64,000 bases of DNA from the NCBI GenBank assembly GCA_014058105.1, contig JACGCM010002776.1:620001-684000 (forward strand), read 5' to 3'. The DNA comes from Kingdonia uniflora. Lineage: Eukaryota; Streptophyta; Magnoliopsida; Ranunculales; Circaeasteraceae. The position numbers and the translations under genes were made by a program. Below the pieces are notes generated by a model that had not been told where the DNA came from, made no database searches, and worked only from the letters and a program-made list of their open reading frames with translations. Below are positions 59,789-64,000 of the stretch, piece by piece. The stretch's first letter is position 1; every line of letters starts with the position of its first letter.

Positions 59789-60514
59789 CTATGCTTCTTT
59801 AGGAAGTCCAAAATTCAAAGCCGTTGAAGGCCCTCTGTTAATCAAGTACGTCATCGTACTAACCGCATCCGTCCAAAAATACTTTGGCAATCCAGTATTG
59901 AGTCTCATACTCCTCGCTCTTTCATTTATTGATCGGTTCATGCGTTTTGCAATACCATTTTGTTGCGGTGTTCTGGGAATAGTCTTCTGTTTCCTAATCC
60001 CGTTTGATACGCAAAAGTATTCAAACTTGTCACTGCAGTATTCACCCCCGCTATCCGACCAGAGACACTTCAATTTCAAATCAGTTTCATTTTCAACTAG
60101 AGCTCTCCACCTCTTGAATTTATCGAACACATCTAATTTGTTATTTACGAAGTAGACCCACAACTTACGAGTAGCATCATCGATAAAAGTAACGTAATAA
60201 TGAGAACCACCAAAAGAAAATACCTTGGTTGGCCCCCAAACATCCGTATGTACAAGATTCAGCTTTCCAGGTTTCCTTGATCTTCCAGATAATTTGAAAT
60301 TGACCTTCTTCTATTTTGCAAGAACACACTCTTCACAAAACTTGAGATCAACTTCAGCAAGACCCTCTAGCTTTCGCTTTCTTACCATTATCTTCATCCC
60401 CTTTTCAATTATGTGATCGAGCCATTTGTGCCACGTACTTGTATCAATCCCCAGAGTGGCCGCACAAATAGTAGAAATTGTGCTTTGCATTGTATATAAT
60501 GTTCCTTGTCGCAA
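59789..60514 (-). pseudogene. Element B pre-integrase and integrase; catalytic Glu changed to Lys
   Basis: Pre-integrase reads STWHKWLDHIIEKGMKIM and VDLKFCEECVLAK (zinc ligands). The core starts LNLVHTDVWGPTKVFSFG, then CLWSDSGGEYCSDKFEYF. The third acid lies in TPQQNGIAKRMNRSINERAR, where the family has AERMNR. The Lys codon is at 59947-59945 on -. The C-terminal part continues at 59761-59492 in another frame (MRIFGCTLYVLDNSDTRTKL). Confidence 0.85.
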
Positions 60515-60649
60515 GCCTCAAGCTACTAACATAGCTTCCTATGTAACCTTTTAGAAGGTTGTACCAAAGGTACTCACATATCTGCCATCATCCGTCAATT
60601 TGCTAACCGATATAAGGTTATGCTCCAATTTAGATACAAGTCACACATC

Positions 60650-61634
60650 CTATAAAACCAACGTTCCCCCTAAAGGTAACAACAACCTAGCGTTTCCCTT
60701 TCTAGTAATATTGCGTGCACTCTTATCTACAAGAAAGACCATTCTGAAGTCGCCTTTAACAATATTGGTTAGGAAATCTATGTTCGCAGTAGCATGGAAA
60801 GAGACACCCGAATCAACTATCCAAGATTCATTCACCGCCTCAGTAAGGTTCATTGCATCTTTATCTTTATCATCAATCTTCTTAGAAGAAGAAGAGTTAT
60901 AATCTCGCCTGAAGTGTTCTTTCCACAAGTCCAACACGCACCGGCGACTTAGACTTTCCTCTTGACTGTGATCGACATCTTCCAAATTTTGGCCCTTTTC
61001 TGTAAGACCTCCCTCTTTCTTCGACATTCAACATACTACCATTTGAAATCGAAGAGGGTTCAGATATTTTTCGTCTATTATCATCACTCATAATCAATGA
61101 GACTATAGTGTTAAATTTGATGTCTTCCTTCCCAGATGAGTTACTCACAGCTGTAATGAACCCTTCCCAGCTCTCAGGCATCTGCCCTAAAAGGGCCCAC
61201 ACTCTCACCTCCTCGATAAAAGTAATTTTAACGGATTCCAGTTGAGCATGTATGGTATTGAACTCACTGATATGAGCTTGCACACTACCATTATCCTTCA
61301 TCTTCAAAGTAAACAAACACCGTAAAAGGTGTACCTTGTTTGCCCTGGAAAATTTCGAGTACATAGCGGACAACATCTCTATCAAACCCTTCGTTGTGGT
61401 AACTTTGGAGATCATGTGCAGAATCTGAGATGACAGCGCTAGCCTAACGGTTTCAAGTGCCTTGCGATCCAATCGCGCCTACTTAGTATCATCATATTCT
61501 GCTGGCATCATCTCATCTTCACCCAGTAGTAAATCAAGATCCTTCTGATAGAGGTAATCTTCTATCTGCATCTTCTACACTCCAAAATTCAATCCATTGA
61601 ACTTCGTGATCTTCAATTTCTCCTGATTGGCCAT
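60650..61634 (-). pseudogene. Element B gag and protease
   Basis: The start is the ATG at 61634 (MANQEKLKITKFNGLNFGV, then Trp to stop). The gag body is open at 61472-60897 (LLRCLFTLKMKDNGSVQAHI, VRVWALLGQMPESWEGFITA). After a shift, the protease site NESWIVDSGVSFHATANIDF is at about 60830-60770. A zinc knuckle is not clearly readable. Confidence 0.82.
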
Positions 61635-61679
61635 CGCTCTTCACCGCACAAGCCTTGCAACACTTGCTCTGATAATAAT

Positions 61680-62295
61680 TATTGAGAATCGAGGTAGCTA
61701 CTCTCTCCTCTCTGATAAGAACGATACGCAGAATAAGCCCTAACAGAAGTGTTAACCAAACAAGAATAATAACGACACAAGAATTCCCAGAGGAGGGAAG
61801 TAGAAAATCCTTGCGGATAAAAAATTACTCCCCGAACAATCCACTATGCTAATCAAACGGGATACAATGATCTCTCCAAGTTTCTCAAGCTTTAATGGAG
61901 TCTCTCAAATTTTAGGTCTCTCTAGAACTAAACTCACCAGATAGGCTAACAAAATATCCTAAGTCCCCTTTATATACTAGGGAACTAAAATACAAGTAGA
62001 ACTGATCTCGAAGCAAACTCAACGTCTCAAAAATAACATCTAAAGCAAACCTATGCCAAACTCGTTTGAACGACTCCAAGCTCGTTTGAACGACTTTGCG
62101 ATAATTGGTCTCCAGCCCTAGAAACATAACAATTTGTTTGAACGAGTTTGAAGAACCAAATCCAAAACCGTAAAAAGTAGAAATTTTGTTCGAACGACTT
62201 TGAAGCTCGTTCGAACGACTTTCTTCTTCGTTCGAACGACTTCGACAATTTTCTAATTTCTTTGAAATCCTTCTAGTTCGAGGTCACACCCAACA
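61680..62295 (-). repeat. 5' LTR of copia element B (616 bp)
   Basis: Matches 57145-57734. On - the primer-site remnant TTATCAGAGCAAG lies at 61674-61662. Six GTTTGAACGA / GTTCGAACGACTT motifs lie at 62060-62245. Confidence 0.9.
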
Positions 62296-63234
62296 ACACC
62301 TTGCATATTTGCCAAACCATGCATTGGGTGAGCATACATTCATTGATGCCCCACAATCAAACACCCATCCTTTACCTTGGTAAGAACTATCAGCGGCCAC
62401 CACGAGGAGTACCTCGTCACCATTATTACTAGTAACCATCGCCAGTTTGTTAGTCTCATTTTCGGAACCCTATGCCGAACTTGTTCCATTACTTTTCCCA
62501 GCTTTGCAATCCAATCTATAATGACCCGATTGACCACAGCCCCAACAAGTTCCTTTTCTGAACTTATTAAAGTTTTTCTTCCCACTAACCACCATCGCCG
62601 AGTTTTCTGCAGAGGATTTTCTACCCTTAAGTCTTCTCTCCTCGAAAAGAAGCATATTTGTAACCTTCTCAAAACTCAAAGTTTCCTTCCCATACATCAA
62701 CGAAGGTGGAAGATGCTTAAAGGTAGAATGAAGAGGCAATATGAGTTGAAGCGCCTTATCTTCATCCTCAACTTTAACTCCGATTGATTCCAATTCCAAA
62801 ACGATCCCGTTCAAAGAACCTAGGTGATCACCAATGCTCGTACCCTCATCCATCTTAAGCGTATGAAGCCGTTCCTTGAGGTATAAGTGATTCGAAACAC
62901 TCTTCGTATGGTACAAATTTTCAAGCTTTTCTCAAAGACCCTTTGCGGTCTTCTCTCCAACCACGTTTACCAAAACATTTTTAGCGAGATAAAGGCGTAT
63001 CCCGCTCGCAGCCCTTGAATCCAGATCTTCCCAGTCTTCATCATCGCTATCCGCTTTTTGGGCCGCTATACCTTCAACCAGAGTTTTAGGTATAGGCTTC
63101 TCTTTTAGTATTTTGCGTAACCCGCCTTGAATCAAGATATCTTGGACTTGTATTTGCCACAATCCCAAATTAATCTTCCCATCGAACTTCTCCACATCAA
63201 ATTTGATCGCGTTAGAGTACTTAGATCCTCCCAT
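62296..63234 (-). pseudogene. Element A gag and start of protease
   Basis: The start at 63234 (MGGSKYSNAIKFDVEKFDGK) is followed by LWQIQVQDILIQGGLRKILK and a stop at 62934-62932. The second frame (62916-62470) reads HLYLKERLHTLKMDEGTSIG, EDKALQLILPLHSTFKHLPP and a complete zinc knuckle CWGCGQSGHYRLDC. The protease site WVFDCGAS lies at about 62365-62340, and the frame is cut by element B at SPNAWFGKYAR. This gag is better preserved than any other in the window. Confidence 0.85.
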
Positions 63235-63275
63235 CTTGCTTCTCTACTTGCCCCAAACCTCGCTCTGATACCAAT

Positions 63276-63815
63276 TGCTAGGAAATCGAGGGGGAAAATT
63301 GCAACGCAGAAACACAATATGATTGAGCAAGAACTTAAGATCTAACTCAAACCACAAAGAATTCAATCCAAAACAATAAACACATACACAAGGTTTAAAT
63401 TTAGGTAGAAACCCAAATGGATCAAAACAACCCCCGACAAACACGATGAATCTATTATAAATTAGGGTTACAAGAAGTTTCAGAGATCACTTTACCTCAC
63501 CTATACCCTTACAGATAATCCCGAGCAATAAATCCTAGAAAGAAAACCCAAGAAATCTCTTAAGAGTAAAACCCTAAATTTCTCTTTTTTCTCTTTTTAA
63601 CTATTTTATCTCACTGTACAAAGGCTTTTAACTCACACTCAATATTTATAGACTTTCTATTAGATCATCAGCGAAGTACGCTTCACGAGACAAACTATCG
63701 CCTTGGAATATATCCCGTTTAGAACAAACTTAAACAAAACAAACACCGCGTTTTCGTTCGAACGAAATACAGTCTTGTTTGAACGACTTCGTCTGTTTTG
63801 AGCCGTAACCCAACA
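63276..63815 (-). repeat. 5' LTR of copia element A (540 bp)
   Basis: TGCTAGGAAATCGAGGG to GCCGTAACCCAACA on +. It is about 50 bp shorter than the other LTR, mostly through loss of two GTTCGAACGA-type units near 63770. Confidence 0.85.
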
Positions 63816-64000
63816 GATCACACTATGATCGATTTATAATTCAGGGTAATGGGCCAACTTCCAAGTGACCAAGCAAACTACGATTTGGTAAGTCATATGT
63901 ATTGGTAAGCCATCATCAAAATCTGGTATGATAATTAACGACTTAAGACATCATAGTACATACACTATATTTTCATATGATACCAAACTCAATTCCCTTT
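63816..64000. other. Right edge, no feature seen
   Basis: AT-rich flank outside copia element A. Confidence 0.5.

Larger units (their letters stand above)
57145..62295 (-). mobile_element. Ty1/copia retrotransposon (element B, Tork-like), nested in element A
   Basis: LTRs at 57145-57734 and 61680-62295. The exact target duplication ACACC lies at 57140-57144 and 62296-62300, inside the protease region of element A. Gag, protease, integrase, RT and RNase H are present in order on -. Motifs such as SLYGLKQAPRQWYLKF suggest the Tork branch, which I hold loosely. At least ten stops or shifts make it inactive. Confidence 0.92.
56027..63815 (-). mobile_element. Copia gag-only derivative (element A), split by element B
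   Basis: LTRs at 56027-56616 and 63276-63815 share their sequence. On -, the primer site TTGGTATCAGAGCGAG lies next to the right LTR. A purine tract AAGGTGGAGAT lies next to the left LTR. Removing element B leaves about 2.6 kb. Only gag, a protease start and a pre-integrase stretch remain before the purine tract; integrase, RT and RNase H are absent. The flanks GACAT and GATCA do not match well. Confidence 0.85.

Overview
This is a nuclear genomic window from a flowering plant, most likely a eudicot. It is AT-rich, has spliced genes with GT-AG introns, and is built almost entirely of nested plant transposable elements. Only two host genes look usable. No prokaryotic features, CRISPR array, rRNA or tRNA was seen.

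Layout. Positions 1-13980 are the 3' part of a decayed Ty3/gypsy element of the Tat (Retand-like) lineage, read on +. It has gag, protease, RT, two RNase H domains and integrase, then a 115-bp tandem array, a set of antisense reading frames, and a 615-bp 3' LTR. It ends inside an intron of a GT77 glycosyltransferase gene (RAY1-like), whose last two exons lie at 14103-15155 (+). A hAT-type element with an exact 8-bp target duplication (15565-16738) separates this gene from the convergent, intact ENH1 gene (16894-18492, -), a plastid PDZ-rubredoxin protein of 271 residues in six exons. A broken copy of a PHD-finger gene follows (19680-20920).

Positions 21004-32558 form one 11.6-kb Mutator-like element with long terminal inverted repeats and a 9-bp target duplication. 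It holds a decayed FAR1-type transposase (+) and, convergent with it, a multi-exon accessory gene (-) that joins a plant mobile domain, coiled coils and an OTU-like protease domain. Its introns and flanks carry eight arrays of an 18-bp palindrome (consensus ATTGTCGAATTCGACAAT) with a period near 51 bp. This is the most unusual feature of the window. A small protein encoded near its left end resembles two small antisense proteins of the Tat element.

Positions 32568-43127 hold an LTR-like non-coding stretch, a MITE with internal palindromes, a decayed copia element (37053-41929, -) and a miniature CACTA element. Positions 43128-54481 are a complete but dead Athila-type element (+, target duplication AGGAT) with a 610-bp TRIM element nested in its leader. 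Positions 56027-63815 are a gag-only copia derivative (-), itself split by a nearly full-length copia element (57145-62295, -, target duplication ACACC).

All transposon coding regions carry stops and frameshifts, so the host genes are islands in an old, nested repeat landscape.
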